From Balneolaceae bacterium (GTDB taxonomy: Bacteria > Bacteroidota > Rhodothermia > Balneolales > Balneolaceae): 64,000 nt of DNA. The translations under genes were made by a program, and so were the position numbers. Shown here piece after piece: positions 9,401-16,653 of this stretch; position 1 is the first letter of the stretch; every line of letters starts with the position of its first letter. The DNA lies in NCBI GenBank assembly GCA_017640665.1, contig JAEPQE010000001.1, positions 575,262 through 639,261 on the forward strand, read 5' to 3'. The notes under the pieces are model-generated. The model saw nothing but the letters and a program-made list of their open reading frames with translations, was not told the DNA's origin and made no database searches.

Positions 9401-9613
9401 GCAGAATAAATCCTTTACGGTACGCCCCATCACATGATGAATGCCCGGTTTTCCGTTAGCTGTAGGTGGTCCTTCAAAAAAGGTAAAAGGAATCCCGTCT
9501 TCTCTGCTCTCAAGACTTTTATTAAAAATCTGATTTTCCTTCCACCAGTTTAAAATCTCAACTTCTGCGTTAGGATAATTAAGCTGCTTTATTTCCTTAA
9601 ATTTTTTTGCCAT
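6452..9613 (-). CDS. ileS: Isoleucyl-tRNA synthetase
   Basis: 1053 residues, ATG start. Class I synthetase charging tRNA-Ile. The HIGH-type motif is GIHH at 57-60 inside GPPTANGKPGIHHVMGR, and the KMSKS loop is complete in GEKMSKSKGNSVDP. The tryptophan-rich editing entrance (FLAWTTTPWTT) and the anticodon-binding region with DINVRQPLSR are present. The length and absence of a C-terminal cysteine zinc finger fit the eukaryote-like IleS2 type; that type is known for reduced mupirocin sensitivity (family knowledge, not shown here). First gene of the leftward run ileS-traR/dksA-lspA. Confidence 0.97.
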   Translation of the reverse strand: MAKKFKEIKQLNYPNAEVEILNWWKENQIFNKSLESREDGIPFTFFEGPPTANGKPGIHHVMGRTVKDLFCRYKTLKGFRVERKAGWDTHGLPVEIEVEKELGLEGRSQVEEYGVAEYNAKCRESVLKYKDLWDDLTSRMGYWVDQENPYITFKNEYIESVWWALHRLFEKGLVYKGYKIQWYSPGSGTVLSSHEVSLGYKETQDPSIYVKFPVKGEENTFFLAWTTTPWTTISNMALTINPNLDYVKVGHNNENYIIAKGCEERVFGEDFIHIEDYTGFSLLGRSYEPIFDYAQKEHDPSTAWKVIPAEYVTTDDGTGVVHTAPAYGADDYDSCQKAGIPMFNPIDREGRFTSEVPDFEGQWFKEADKEIARAIKEKGLMFRHETYVHNYPFDWRKGTPLMSYPVESWFIRTTDVKKRMVDLNKTINWKPESTGSGRFGTWLENNVDWAISRQRYWGTPIPIWQSDKDPEYVECISGMNELREKAGIPEDEEIDLHRPYIDEITWEAPDGGTMRRIPDLLDVWFDSGSMPFAQWHYPYDNDHEFSYNYPADFIAEGVDQTRGWFYTLHALGTMLFDEVAFKNVVSNGLVLDEKGEKMSKSKGNSVDPFEVIEKYGADSVRWYMMSNSAPWENLKFSIQGLEEVQRKFFGTLINTYSFFALYANIDGFTYSGNQIPVPDRPEIDQWIISRLNTTIKLVEEYFEAYEPTKAAREMETFVEELSNWYVRRNRRRFWKSGTTLDKTAAYQTLYECLKSMSQLISPIAPFVGEWLYQRLNEVSKLDEESVHLSFFPTVEETAIFKNLEHKMDMARLISSIVLRIRNQIDINVRQPLSRIILPIKDEVERQAILSIKDIILEEVNVKDIQFVDDDSGIVHKSAKPNYPVLGKRLGPKMKAVASKVGQLSTDEITNFEQQGYIDIELEDGENIRLDEEGLEIIRTGLEGWQVETERGLSVAVDTEMSTELIQEGLAREFVNRVQNMRKEADFEVTDRVVLGVVASDDLSEAVVSMSDYIKKETLAEELQLKELEVSDFIKTWEIGDGKCTISIRRTVNS

Positions 9614-9787
9614 AAAAAGTTTTAGTCCGGCGAATCATTGTAAGCCCTAAATATAGTAATTCTTCAAGAAAAGCTTTTGGTTTGTTCGGTTAAAAACTTT
9701 GTGATGATAAATTTAACATATCATAGTATATCCCTGAAAAACTAACTTAAAGCCCATACCTTTAGCCAAAACCTCAAATAAATCTAT

Positions 9788-10300
9788 ATGGAAAACTACT
9801 TACGGGAAATCACTCAAGAAAATCCTTACAAACTTGTCTTTGTTTGCCTCGGCAATATTTGTCGGAGCACAACTGGCGAAGGAGTCTTTATTTATAAAGT
9901 GAAAGAAGCTGGTTTAGAATCTTACTTCTATATCGATTCTGCTGGAACTGCTGCCTATCATACCGGAGAGCGAGCCGACCGAAGAAGCCAGGAAACCGCA
10001 AATGGTCATGGGGTTCACCTGCCGTCAATAGCCCGCAGATTTGAATATGCAGATCTGGAAGAATTTGACCTGATTCTCGCGATGGACTCCTCTAATCTCA
10101 CAAACATCAATCAACTCGATCGAAAAGGGAAATTCGCCAATAAAGTTAAATTGCTCCGTGAGTTCGATCCTGAACCAGGAAATAAAGAAGTACCCGATCC
10201 TTATTATGGAGGGCAGAACGGGTTTGAAAATGTTTTCAAAATGATAGATCGGAGTTGCAAGGCTCTTTTGGAAGAATTAAAGCCACATATTCAGAATTGA
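9788..10300 (+). CDS. Low-molecular-weight phosphotyrosine-type phosphatase
   Basis: 170 residues. The catalytic P-loop is C20-LGNIC-R26-S in the CX5R form, and the general acid lies in DPYYG (about 137-141), so the enzyme looks complete. The family hydrolyses phosphotyrosine, and some members act as ribulosamine-5-phosphatases. A fructosamine-3-kinase homologue lies 2 kb downstream on the same strand, which makes a sugar-adduct repair role plausible (inference). An inverted repeat starts one base after its stop codon and belongs to the next gene. Confidence 0.9.
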   Translation: MENYLREITQENPYKLVFVCLGNICRSTTGEGVFIYKVKEAGLESYFYIDSAGTAAYHTGERADRRSQETANGHGVHLPSIARRFEYADLEEFDLILAMDSSNLTNINQLDRKGKFANKVKLLREFDPEPGNKEVPDPYYGGQNGFENVFKMIDRSCKALLEELKPHIQN

Positions 10301-10322
10301 ATACTTATCAGTTAATAAGTAT
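10301..10322. promoter_or_regulatory. Inverted repeat upstream of tetR, candidate operator
   Basis: A perfect 8-bp inverted repeat, ATACTTAT-N6-ATAAGTAT, starts immediately after the phosphatase stop. A further half-site TTAATAAGT lies at 10335-10343, just before the tetR start. The same half-site forms the palindrome ahead of fabF. The position fits autoregulation by the TetR protein. Confidence 0.6.
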
Positions 10323-10348
10323 CTTCTTTACCAATTAATAAGTTGACT

Positions 10349-10903
10349 ATGGCTTCTACAAAAGAAACAATCGTTTTACTTGGGGACGAACTCATCCGGA
10401 AAAAAGGATATAACGCGTTTAGTTATGCGGACATTTCCCGGCAGTTAAATGTTAAAAATGCAGCTATACATTATCACTACCCATCGAAACCAGATCTAGC
10501 TGAAGCTGTCGTAGATTTCCACACAGATAGTTTTAATCGTTTTACTGAAAAGGCATCTTCTAAAAATGAAGCTGATCAGATCAAGATGTTTTTGAACTTC
10601 TATGCATCCATTCAGCTCAGCGGGAAACTTTGCGTGATTGGTTCTTTTGCCAGTGATTGGAATTCTATGGAAGAAGAAGTACAGGGTAAAGTCACTGAAT
10701 TCACTAATACCGTACTGGGATGGATTACAGAAACTTTGCGTATGGGAAAAGAAAAAAATCTTCTTAGTTTTACCAGCCCTGCCAATATTGAAGCGATGAA
10801 AATCCTCACGAACATGTGTGCAGGAACTCAACTAGCCAGAATAACCGGCAGTAATGATTTTACGGAGATTAAGAACTCCATTTTAAAAGAAATTATCCAC
10901 TAA
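10349..10903 (+). CDS. TetR/AcrR family transcriptional regulator
   Basis: 184 residues from the ATG at 10349; an in-frame TTG six bases earlier is less likely. The N-terminal helix-turn-helix is typical: FSYADISRQLNVKNAAIHYH followed by YPSKPDLAEAVVDF. The C-terminal ligand domain is helical with no recognised ligand motif. The gene is bracketed by two inverted repeats built from the same half-site ATAAGTAT, so it probably represses itself and the downstream fabF. The family usually senses small hydrophobic ligands; an acyl-type effector is only a guess from the neighbouring fabF. Confidence 0.88.
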   Translation: MASTKETIVLLGDELIRKKGYNAFSYADISRQLNVKNAAIHYHYPSKPDLAEAVVDFHTDSFNRFTEKASSKNEADQIKMFLNFYASIQLSGKLCVIGSFASDWNSMEEEVQGKVTEFTNTVLGWITETLRMGKEKNLLSFTSPANIEAMKILTNMCAGTQLARITGSNDFTEIKNSILKEIIH

Positions 10904-10914
10904 CCTACCTATCA

Positions 10915-10928
10915 ATAAGTATACTTAT
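10915..10928. promoter_or_regulatory. 14-bp perfect palindrome overlapping the fabF start codon
   Basis: ATAAGTATACTTAT is a perfect 14-bp palindrome that covers the first two bases of the fabF ATG (10927-10929). It uses the same half-site as the spaced repeat at 10301-10322. A repressor bound here could block elongation or initiation of fabF transcripts. Confidence 0.6.
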
Positions 10929-12165
10929 GAAAAGAGTCGTTATTACAGGCCTAGGAGCCGTTACACCCATCGGAAATACCGTTGATGAATTTTGGGATTC
11001 ACTTAAAAATGGAAAAAGTGGAGCAGGTCCTATCACAAAATGGGATCCTGAGCATTATAAAACTCAATTCGCATGCGAGCTTAAAGATTTTGATCCATCC
11101 ATCTATCTCGATCGAAATGAGATTCGAAAGAATGACCCCTATGTGGTATATGCTTTATGCTCAACTCAACAAGCCATAGATGAATCCGGACTGGATTTTG
11201 ATAGTATGGACAGACACAGAGTTGGAGTAATCTGGGGAACAGGTGTAGGTGGATTCGATTCTTTTGAAAAAGAAGTGATGGCGTTTGCCAGAGGAAATGG
11301 CACTCCGCGATTCAATCCTTACTTCATTGTGAAAACCATTCCGAATATGGCATCGGGTATAATCTCGATCAAACATGGTTTAATGGGAATTAATCAGACT
11401 GTTATTTCTGCCTGTGCCACCTCAAATTCCGCTATTATGGATGCGTTCAACTACATCCGTTTGGGTAAAGCTGATGTCATAATTTCTGGTGGGTCTGAAG
11501 CATCTATTACTTATGCTGCAATGGGTGGATTCTCTACCATGAAAGCTCTCTCTCAAAGAAATGGCGATCCTGCATCTGCATCAAGGCCATTTGATACCGA
11601 AAGAGATGGCTTCGTGATGGGTGAAGGTTCGGGCGCACTCGTTCTTGAAGATTATGATCATGCCATTGCCCGGGGAGCAAACATCATTGCAGAAGTACTC
11701 GGAGCATCCAGTACAGCTGATGCGTATCACCTTTCAGCAACTCATCCGGAAGGCTTGGGTGCAAAAACAGCGATGAATCTTGCTCTTGAAGAAGCTGGAC
11801 TTTCCATCTCCGATATTGGGTATATCAATGCCCACGCAACTTCAACTCCTGTTGGTGATGTAAGTGAGTTAAAAGCGATTAAGTCTGTGATCGGAAATAG
11901 CGGAGCAGCACCAAAAATCAGCTCTACAAAATCGATGACCGGCCACCTTTTAGGTGCTGCCGGCGCAGCGGAAGGTATTGCAAGCATTAAAGCTATTCAG
12001 GAAGGAATCATCCCACCAACTATCAATGTAGAGAATCTGGATCCGGAAGCTGAAGGATTGGATATCGTTGTTAATGAAGCCGTTGAGTCTGAGGTTAATT
12101 ACGCAATGAGTAACACCTTTGGTTTTGGCGGACACAACGCAATTGTAGTGTTTGGAAAGGTTTAA
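10927..12165 (+). CDS. fabF: 3-oxoacyl-[acyl-carrier-protein] synthase II (KAS II)
   Basis: 412 residues, the normal FabF length. It condenses malonyl-ACP with acyl-ACP in fatty acid elongation. The Cys-His-His triad is complete: C163 in SACATSN, H303 in NAHATSTPVGD and H340 in TGHLLGAAG. The C-terminus NTFGFGGHNA is also canonical. Its start codon is embedded in a palindrome shared with the tetR upstream region, so control by that regulator is likely. There is no acpP or fabG beside it, so this may be a second, regulated KAS II copy rather than the one of the core fab cluster. Confidence 0.95.
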   Translation: MKRVVITGLGAVTPIGNTVDEFWDSLKNGKSGAGPITKWDPEHYKTQFACELKDFDPSIYLDRNEIRKNDPYVVYALCSTQQAIDESGLDFDSMDRHRVGVIWGTGVGGFDSFEKEVMAFARGNGTPRFNPYFIVKTIPNMASGIISIKHGLMGINQTVISACATSNSAIMDAFNYIRLGKADVIISGGSEASITYAAMGGFSTMKALSQRNGDPASASRPFDTERDGFVMGEGSGALVLEDYDHAIARGANIIAEVLGASSTADAYHLSATHPEGLGAKTAMNLALEEAGLSISDIGYINAHATSTPVGDVSELKAIKSVIGNSGAAPKISSTKSMTGHLLGAAGAAEGIASIKAIQEGIIPPTINVENLDPEAEGLDIVVNEAVESEVNYAMSNTFGFGGHNAIVVFGKV

Positions 12166-12192
12166 CGGTTGAATTCTAAATCAGGAGTATGA

Positions 12193-12229
12193 GAAGTAGG
12201 AATATTTTTATAAAAATTATTCCTACTTC
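12193..12229. repeat. 37-nt near-perfect palindrome between fabF and the fructosamine kinase gene
   Basis: Outer arms GAAGTAGGAAT (12193-12203) and ATTCCTACTTC (12219-12229) pair perfectly, and the AT-rich centre TATTTTTATAAAAAT is itself close to self-complementary. No T-run follows on the plus strand, so it is not a standard terminator; it could be an RNA processing hairpin or a protein site. Confidence 0.6.
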
Positions 12230-12249
12230 GTAATTCAACTATTCTTTTG

Positions 12250-13098
12250 ATGGTACCAGAAGCAATAAAAATAGCTATTCAATCTGAGCTTAATATAAAG
12301 CTAACTTCTGGTGAACTTCTTCATGGAGGGGACATCAATCAGGCTGCCAAAATTGACTCGGATTCAGGAGATCGGTTCTTTCTTAAATGGAATACCTCGG
12401 CTCCTTCTGATATGTTTAAAGTGGAAGCTAACGGACTCGTTTTACTTGATTCTGCGCTTACCGATTTGATCATACCTGAGGTTGTTCTGGTCGGTGATGA
12501 TTTCTTGTTGCTGGAATTTATTGAGGAAGCGAACTCGGGCTCGTCCTCCGACTTTGGAATCCAACTCGCAAAACTTCACAAGAAAACGAATGAGTTGTTT
12601 GGGCTTGATCACTCTAACTATATTGGTCGCCTTCCTCAGCAAAATAAATATCACAATGATTGGCTGGAGTTTTTTGTGCGGGAAAGGCTAGAACCACAAG
12701 TCAAATTAGCCATTGATTCCGGTAAACTACCTGTGCAGTTAGCTAATATTTTCGAAAGGGTGATGAATTACACCTATGTGGTTTTCCCGGAGGAACCTCC
12801 GGCTCTATTGCATGGAGATTTATGGGGTGGAAATTATATGTTCACTGCAGATGGAAAAACCTGCATCTATGATCCGTCAGTTTATTATGGTCATCGGGAA
12901 ATGGATTTAGCTATGACAAGGCTTTTTGGTGGATTTGACTCTGATTTCTATCAAGGTTATAACGAAGTATATCCTCTACAAAAAGGGTTCGAAGAACGCT
13001 CTAAGCTCTGTAACCTCTACCCTATTCTGGTGCATGCTAATCTTTTTGGGGGACATTATGTAAGACAGGCAGAATCTCTTTTGAAACGATTTTTCTAA
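12250..13098 (+). CDS. Fructosamine/ribulosamine 3-kinase family protein
   Basis: 282 residues from the ATG at 12250 (a TTG lies directly before it). Kinase-fold proteins of this family phosphorylate the sugar of glycated amines so that the adduct falls off. The catalytic loop HGDLWGGNYMF and the magnesium segment YDPSVYYGHREMDLAM are intact, as is the N-terminal HGGDINQAAKI. Bacterial members mostly prefer ribulosamines (family knowledge). It ends in a four-base convergent overlap with the AraC gene. With the phosphatase at 9788 it could form a protein-deglycation pair. Confidence 0.9.
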   Translation: MVPEAIKIAIQSELNIKLTSGELLHGGDINQAAKIDSDSGDRFFLKWNTSAPSDMFKVEANGLVLLDSALTDLIIPEVVLVGDDFLLLEFIEEANSGSSSDFGIQLAKLHKKTNELFGLDHSNYIGRLPQQNKYHNDWLEFFVRERLEPQVKLAIDSGKLPVQLANIFERVMNYTYVVFPEEPPALLHGDLWGGNYMFTADGKTCIYDPSVYYGHREMDLAMTRLFGGFDSDFYQGYNEVYPLQKGFEERSKLCNLYPILVHANLFGGHYVRQAESLLKRFF

Positions 13099-14459
13099 CC
13101 CTTCGAATCTGATTGAAGTTTAAACTCTTTGGGAGTCATGCCCGTTTCTTTCTTGAAATAAGAATTGAATGTCGATTTAGAATTAAACCCCGCTTTCTCT
13201 GCAATTGCAACGATGGTAAGATGCCCCATATCCTTGTCGATCAATAATTGCTTTACTTCTTCCAGTCGATATTCGTTTACATAAGAATAGAAGTTCTTCT
13301 GAAATGAAGCATTGATCAATCCACTGAGCTGTTTTGGCTTCATTCCTAAATGCTCGGCCAGCTTCCTTAGGGTAAGGTTAGGATCAGTATATGGTTTCTC
13401 GTCCTCCATTATTTCCCTGATCTTTTCTTTGAATTGCTGAAGTTCTGAGGAGTCTACTCTTTTAGAATTAAAGTTCTTAAGAATTAACACTTTTTCATTT
13501 CTGAAGACTTCTACTCCAATCCAGTACATATATATACATAAGGTTACCCAAAGCGAAAAGTAAGTAATGGTTGAAGATTTCATCTCAAAGAAAACTGCAT
13601 TTATGGTAAGATTCGTAACCCAAACCAACAAAATGGCATACGTACCAAAATAGAATCTGGTAAGCCATTGTGTTTCGTTTTTCTTTCTCTCCTGACTTCC
13701 ATTCAGCTTATTGATTTGCTGTATTGAAACAGACATGTAGACCACCAAAGAAGCTACTCCTCCGAATTGTTCCAGTATTACCCAGTATGGGTCAAAGTCA
13801 GTATGAAGGTGACCTGTTCTCGCCTCCGGAGAGGAGAAATACATAATCATGTAATACAAGAATGTTGCCAGGCCTGGTATAAAGTGAAGCCAATCCGTTT
13901 TACTGAATGAAAAATTATCTTCTAAAAGATTTCTGGAGTGAAAGTACAAAAGTGGTCCAAGAAGAAGCAGGAAAGAGATGGGTATGAATGCAGTTTTTAT
14001 GTCAAAATGTAAGCTATAGGATGTTCCGAACATTTGAAACTTTAGCCCAAATAGAGACCATACTATTATATAGAGTGCCAGAAAAAACTCAATGGATTTC
14101 TTCCTGAAGAAGAATATGGATATAACTCCCAGAAAAACTCCTCCGAACAAAGTCGGGTAAACAACTCTTGAATATAGGGAAGCATGAGTACTGCTTCCCC
14201 GGAACTGTTCAGCCAGATAATTTTCCAATTCTAGTAATGCAGTTTCTTTTTCTTCAATCAAAGGCATATTACAATATTCGCAAAAGCCTTCATTCTCATG
14301 TTCAATGTGATCTCCAGAACAGCCACAAGGAGGACAAAAGTAGACTCCGGTTCCTTCAATATTCTGATCCACATAATAGCCTGCTCCCGATATAGCAACC
14401 ATTGATAACACCAAAAGAGGTAATATCCACTTTAAAATTATCTTTGAAGAATCGTGCAT
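13095..14459 (-). CDS. Membrane-bound AraC-family regulator with cysteine-rich ribbon
   Basis: 454 residues. A first transmembrane helix (about 10-28) is followed by an extracytoplasmic segment with FCPPCGCSG and FCEYCNMPL (C42, C45, C47, C60, C63), a layout like the heavy-metal-binding ribbon YxCPMHP...CxxCGMxL. About seven further hydrophobic helices span residues 95-325. The C-terminal 100 residues are an AraC double helix-turn-helix (LTLRKLAEHLGM, IAEKAGFNSKSTFNSYFKKE, GMTPKEF). It would sense a signal at the membrane and bind DNA directly. It is transcribed divergently from the sulfur operon at 14636, its most likely target (inference). Confidence 0.85.
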   Translation of the reverse strand: MHDSSKIILKWILPLLVLSMVAISGAGYYVDQNIEGTGVYFCPPCGCSGDHIEHENEGFCEYCNMPLIEEKETALLELENYLAEQFRGSSTHASLYSRVVYPTLFGGVFLGVISIFFFRKKSIEFFLALYIIVWSLFGLKFQMFGTSYSLHFDIKTAFIPISFLLLLGPLLYFHSRNLLEDNFSFSKTDWLHFIPGLATFLYYMIMYFSSPEARTGHLHTDFDPYWVILEQFGGVASLVVYMSVSIQQINKLNGSQERKKNETQWLTRFYFGTYAILLVWVTNLTINAVFFEMKSSTITYFSLWVTLCIYMYWIGVEVFRNEKVLILKNFNSKRVDSSELQQFKEKIREIMEDEKPYTDPNLTLRKLAEHLGMKPKQLSGLINASFQKNFYSYVNEYRLEEVKQLLIDKDMGHLTIVAIAEKAGFNSKSTFNSYFKKETGMTPKEFKLQSDSKG

Positions 14460-14576
14460 TACTTAAATTCTTAAGTCATTTTCTTTTTTTCTGCGACCAA
14501 TCTACGCCTTATATCTCTATAAGTTATCCGTTTTGAGCTCTTATATGTTCGAATAGAAGCATTCGCACTTACAATG

Positions 14577-14613
14577 TAGAACATAGTTCCAATGGCTTTC
14601 GTAACTAGTTCTA
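14577..14613. promoter_or_regulatory. Imperfect inverted repeat in the araC/sulfur operon divergent region
   Basis: TAGAACATAGTT (14577-14588) and AACTAGTTCTA (14603-14613) are reverse complements apart from one inserted base. They lie between the divergent starts, 23 bases before the rhodanese ATG. A regulator site is possible; AraC proteins often use direct repeats instead, so the assignment is weak. Confidence 0.3.
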
Positions 14614-14635
14614 AACTTCAAAAATACCAAGTCCT

Positions 14636-15535
14636 ATGATAATTAAATCAAAAATCATTTTACCACTGATGATTATATCACTCTTACTGAGCTATTCATT
14701 TTTGAATGCACAAACTACCCCGTTCAAATCCGTAGAATGGCTTCAGGAAAATCTTGACCGCGAAGACCTTGTAATACTTCATGTAGGCCCGGAAGACGCT
14801 TATTTGGAAAAACATATTCCAGGAGCCCATTTGGTTGGAAGCCGGAACTATACATTTACATCGGATGACGAAACACAGGTTTACGATTTACCTCCTGTAG
14901 AAAATCTGGTGGCTTTCCTTGAATCGAAAGGCGTTGACAACGGAGACACTATTATCATCTATGCCGGGACTAATGGGATCTCCCCAACAACTCGTTTATA
15001 TTTTACTCTAGATTATCTTGGTTATTCAAACAATACCTTTTATTTGGATGGTGGTTTACCACTTTGGGAACATGAAGGCGGGCAAACCACTTCGGAAATT
15101 CCCAAAACTCCAAAAGGATCTTTCATTCCAAAAGCCAACCCTGGTTTAGTCGTTCCAATTAGTTTTGTAAAAGAAAATCTGAGTAATGAGTCCCTGAATA
15201 TTGTGGACGCCAGATCTCCTGTCTATTACGAAGGAATTCAGGAGTCGATGGGATCTAAAGGACATATTCCGGGGGCAAAAACAATTCCCTATACTTCAAT
15301 AGTCAATGAAGGCCCAAACGGATCTTATATCCTGAAATCTAAAGATCAGATTCAAAAAATATTCGATGAGCAAGGTTTGGATAAAAACACTCCAATTATA
15401 GTGTATTGCCATATTGGCCAACAAGCCACACTGGTTTACTTTGCAACTAAAATTCTGGGATATAATGCCCGGTTATTTGATGGTTCTATGCATGCCTGGG
15501 GACACGATAGTAATAATCCGCTCGAGGTAAACTAA
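14636..15535 (+). CDS. Exported two-domain rhodanese (thiosulfate/3-mercaptopyruvate sulfurtransferase)
   Basis: 299 residues with a signal peptide (LPLMIISLLLSYSFLNAQ), so it acts outside the cytoplasm. Two rhodanese domains follow: an N-terminal one without cysteine at the active loop (IIIYAGTNGISPTTR, about 107-120) and a catalytic C-terminal one with C258 in IIVYCHIGQQA. This arrangement is standard for the SseA/TST family, in which the first domain is structural. It is the first gene of a five-gene operon; its stop TAA overlaps the next ATG by one base (TAATG). Confidence 0.9.
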   Translation: MIIKSKIILPLMIISLLLSYSFLNAQTTPFKSVEWLQENLDREDLVILHVGPEDAYLEKHIPGAHLVGSRNYTFTSDDETQVYDLPPVENLVAFLESKGVDNGDTIIIYAGTNGISPTTRLYFTLDYLGYSNNTFYLDGGLPLWEHEGGQTTSEIPKTPKGSFIPKANPGLVVPISFVKENLSNESLNIVDARSPVYYEGIQESMGSKGHIPGAKTIPYTSIVNEGPNGSYILKSKDQIQKIFDEQGLDKNTPIIVYCHIGQQATLVYFATKILGYNARLFDGSMHAWGHDSNNPLEVN

Positions 15536-16065
15536 TGCCCTTTCTCTCAAAAGAAGCTGAACCTTATTGGAATCCCTACCTTTCGGGGATAGGATTGGGG
15601 TTAGTTTTATTACTCACTTTTTTAGTGATGGGGAGAGGAATTGGGGCTTCTGGAGCCATGACTTCTGTAGTCGCGACTACCGCAAGTGTAATCTCCCCAC
15701 ACACAACAGCCGCAAATGATTTCTATCAGGGATATTTGGGAGATGGAACCGTAAGTCCACTTAAAGACTGGCTGGTTTTTGAAGTTCTTGGTGTGCTTAT
15801 TGGAGGTTTTCTGTCTGGACTTTTTGCTGGACGAACAAGAATCAAAATTGAGAAAGGAGCCGCTATCACGACGAATAGAAGGTTTCAATATGCGTTTATT
15901 GGCGGGATGATTATGGCCTTTGGTACTAAGCTTGCCAGAGGGTGTACCAGCGGTCAGGCACTTACAGGAGGAGCTCTGATGAATGTGGGTAGCTGGCTAT
16001 TTATGATTTCACTATTTGCAGGAGCGTATGCAACAGCTTGGTTTGTTCGGAGGTTGTGGGTATGA
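15535..16065 (+). CDS. YeeE/YedE family sulfur transporter, first half-protein
   Basis: 176 residues with about four to five hydrophobic helices. The family motif GGMIMAFGTKLARGCTSGQ contains the cysteine that guides thiosulfate or related sulfur species through YeeE (TsuA). Canonical YeeE/YedE proteins of about 350 residues hold two such repeats; here they are split between this gene and the next, whose ATG overlaps this stop as ATGA. The two products probably assemble in the inner membrane. The upstream exported rhodanese may supply or process the substrate. Confidence 0.88.
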   Translation: MPFLSKEAEPYWNPYLSGIGLGLVLLLTFLVMGRGIGASGAMTSVVATTASVISPHTTAANDFYQGYLGDGTVSPLKDWLVFEVLGVLIGGFLSGLFAGRTRIKIEKGAAITTNRRFQYAFIGGMIMAFGTKLARGCTSGQALTGGALMNVGSWLFMISLFAGAYATAWFVRRLWV

Positions 16066-16652
16066 ATGGTCCCTTTTTTATTAACGGATGGATTGGTGAA
16101 GAAGCCAGTCTGATTTTTGCACTCTTTATTGGAATTACCTTTGGCTTCTTTCTTGAACGTGCGGGTTTGGGAAGTGCAAAAAAACTTGCTGCCCAATTTT
16201 ATGGGACAGATATGACTGTCTTCAAAATGATGTTTACAGCAATCATTACCGCTATGATCGGATTGTTTTGGTTCAATCAATTTGGTTGGTTGAACCTTGA
16301 GTTGGTATACCTGACCCCGACTTTTATCGCCCCGCAAATTATTGGCGGATTGGTTTTTGGCGTTGGATTTATTGTTGGAGGGTATTGCCCTGGAACTTCC
16401 TGTGTTGCAGGAGCAACGGGCAGTCTTGATGGCTGGATGAACGTATTGGGAATGCTAACCGGGATTTTAGTTTTCGGCGAATTCTACCCTCTGTTGGAAA
16501 GCTTTTACAATGCCACACCTATGGGCGAACTCACTTTAACAGACTATTTTAACATTCCCTTCGGAGTAATGGTTTTTATTTTGGTGATGGTAGCTTTAGC
16601 TGGGTTTTGGGCCTCAGAAAAAATTGAAACACGATTGAGTTCAAAAAACTGA
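16062..16652 (+). CDS. YeeE/YedE family sulfur transporter, second half-protein
   Basis: 196 residues from the ATG at 16062, chosen because it forms an ATGA overlap with the preceding stop; an in-frame TTG at 16038 would lengthen it by eight residues. It has the LERAGLGSAKKLAAQFYG segment and the second motif VGGYCPGTSCVAGATGSLDG with two cysteines, both typical of YedE-like proteins. Five hydrophobic helices. It complements the half-transporter encoded just upstream. Confidence 0.88.
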   Translation: MNGPFFINGWIGEEASLIFALFIGITFGFFLERAGLGSAKKLAAQFYGTDMTVFKMMFTAIITAMIGLFWFNQFGWLNLELVYLTPTFIAPQIIGGLVFGVGFIVGGYCPGTSCVAGATGSLDGWMNVLGMLTGILVFGEFYPLLESFYNATPMGELTLTDYFNIPFGVMVFILVMVALAGFWASEKIETRLSSKN

Positions 16653-16653
16653 T

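Noticed and set aside
9614..9787. T-box leader or strong promoter for ileS
   Set aside because: No T-box sequence or specifier stem; a TTG and a TATATTTA are present but only nine bases apart, unlike the phylum consensus.
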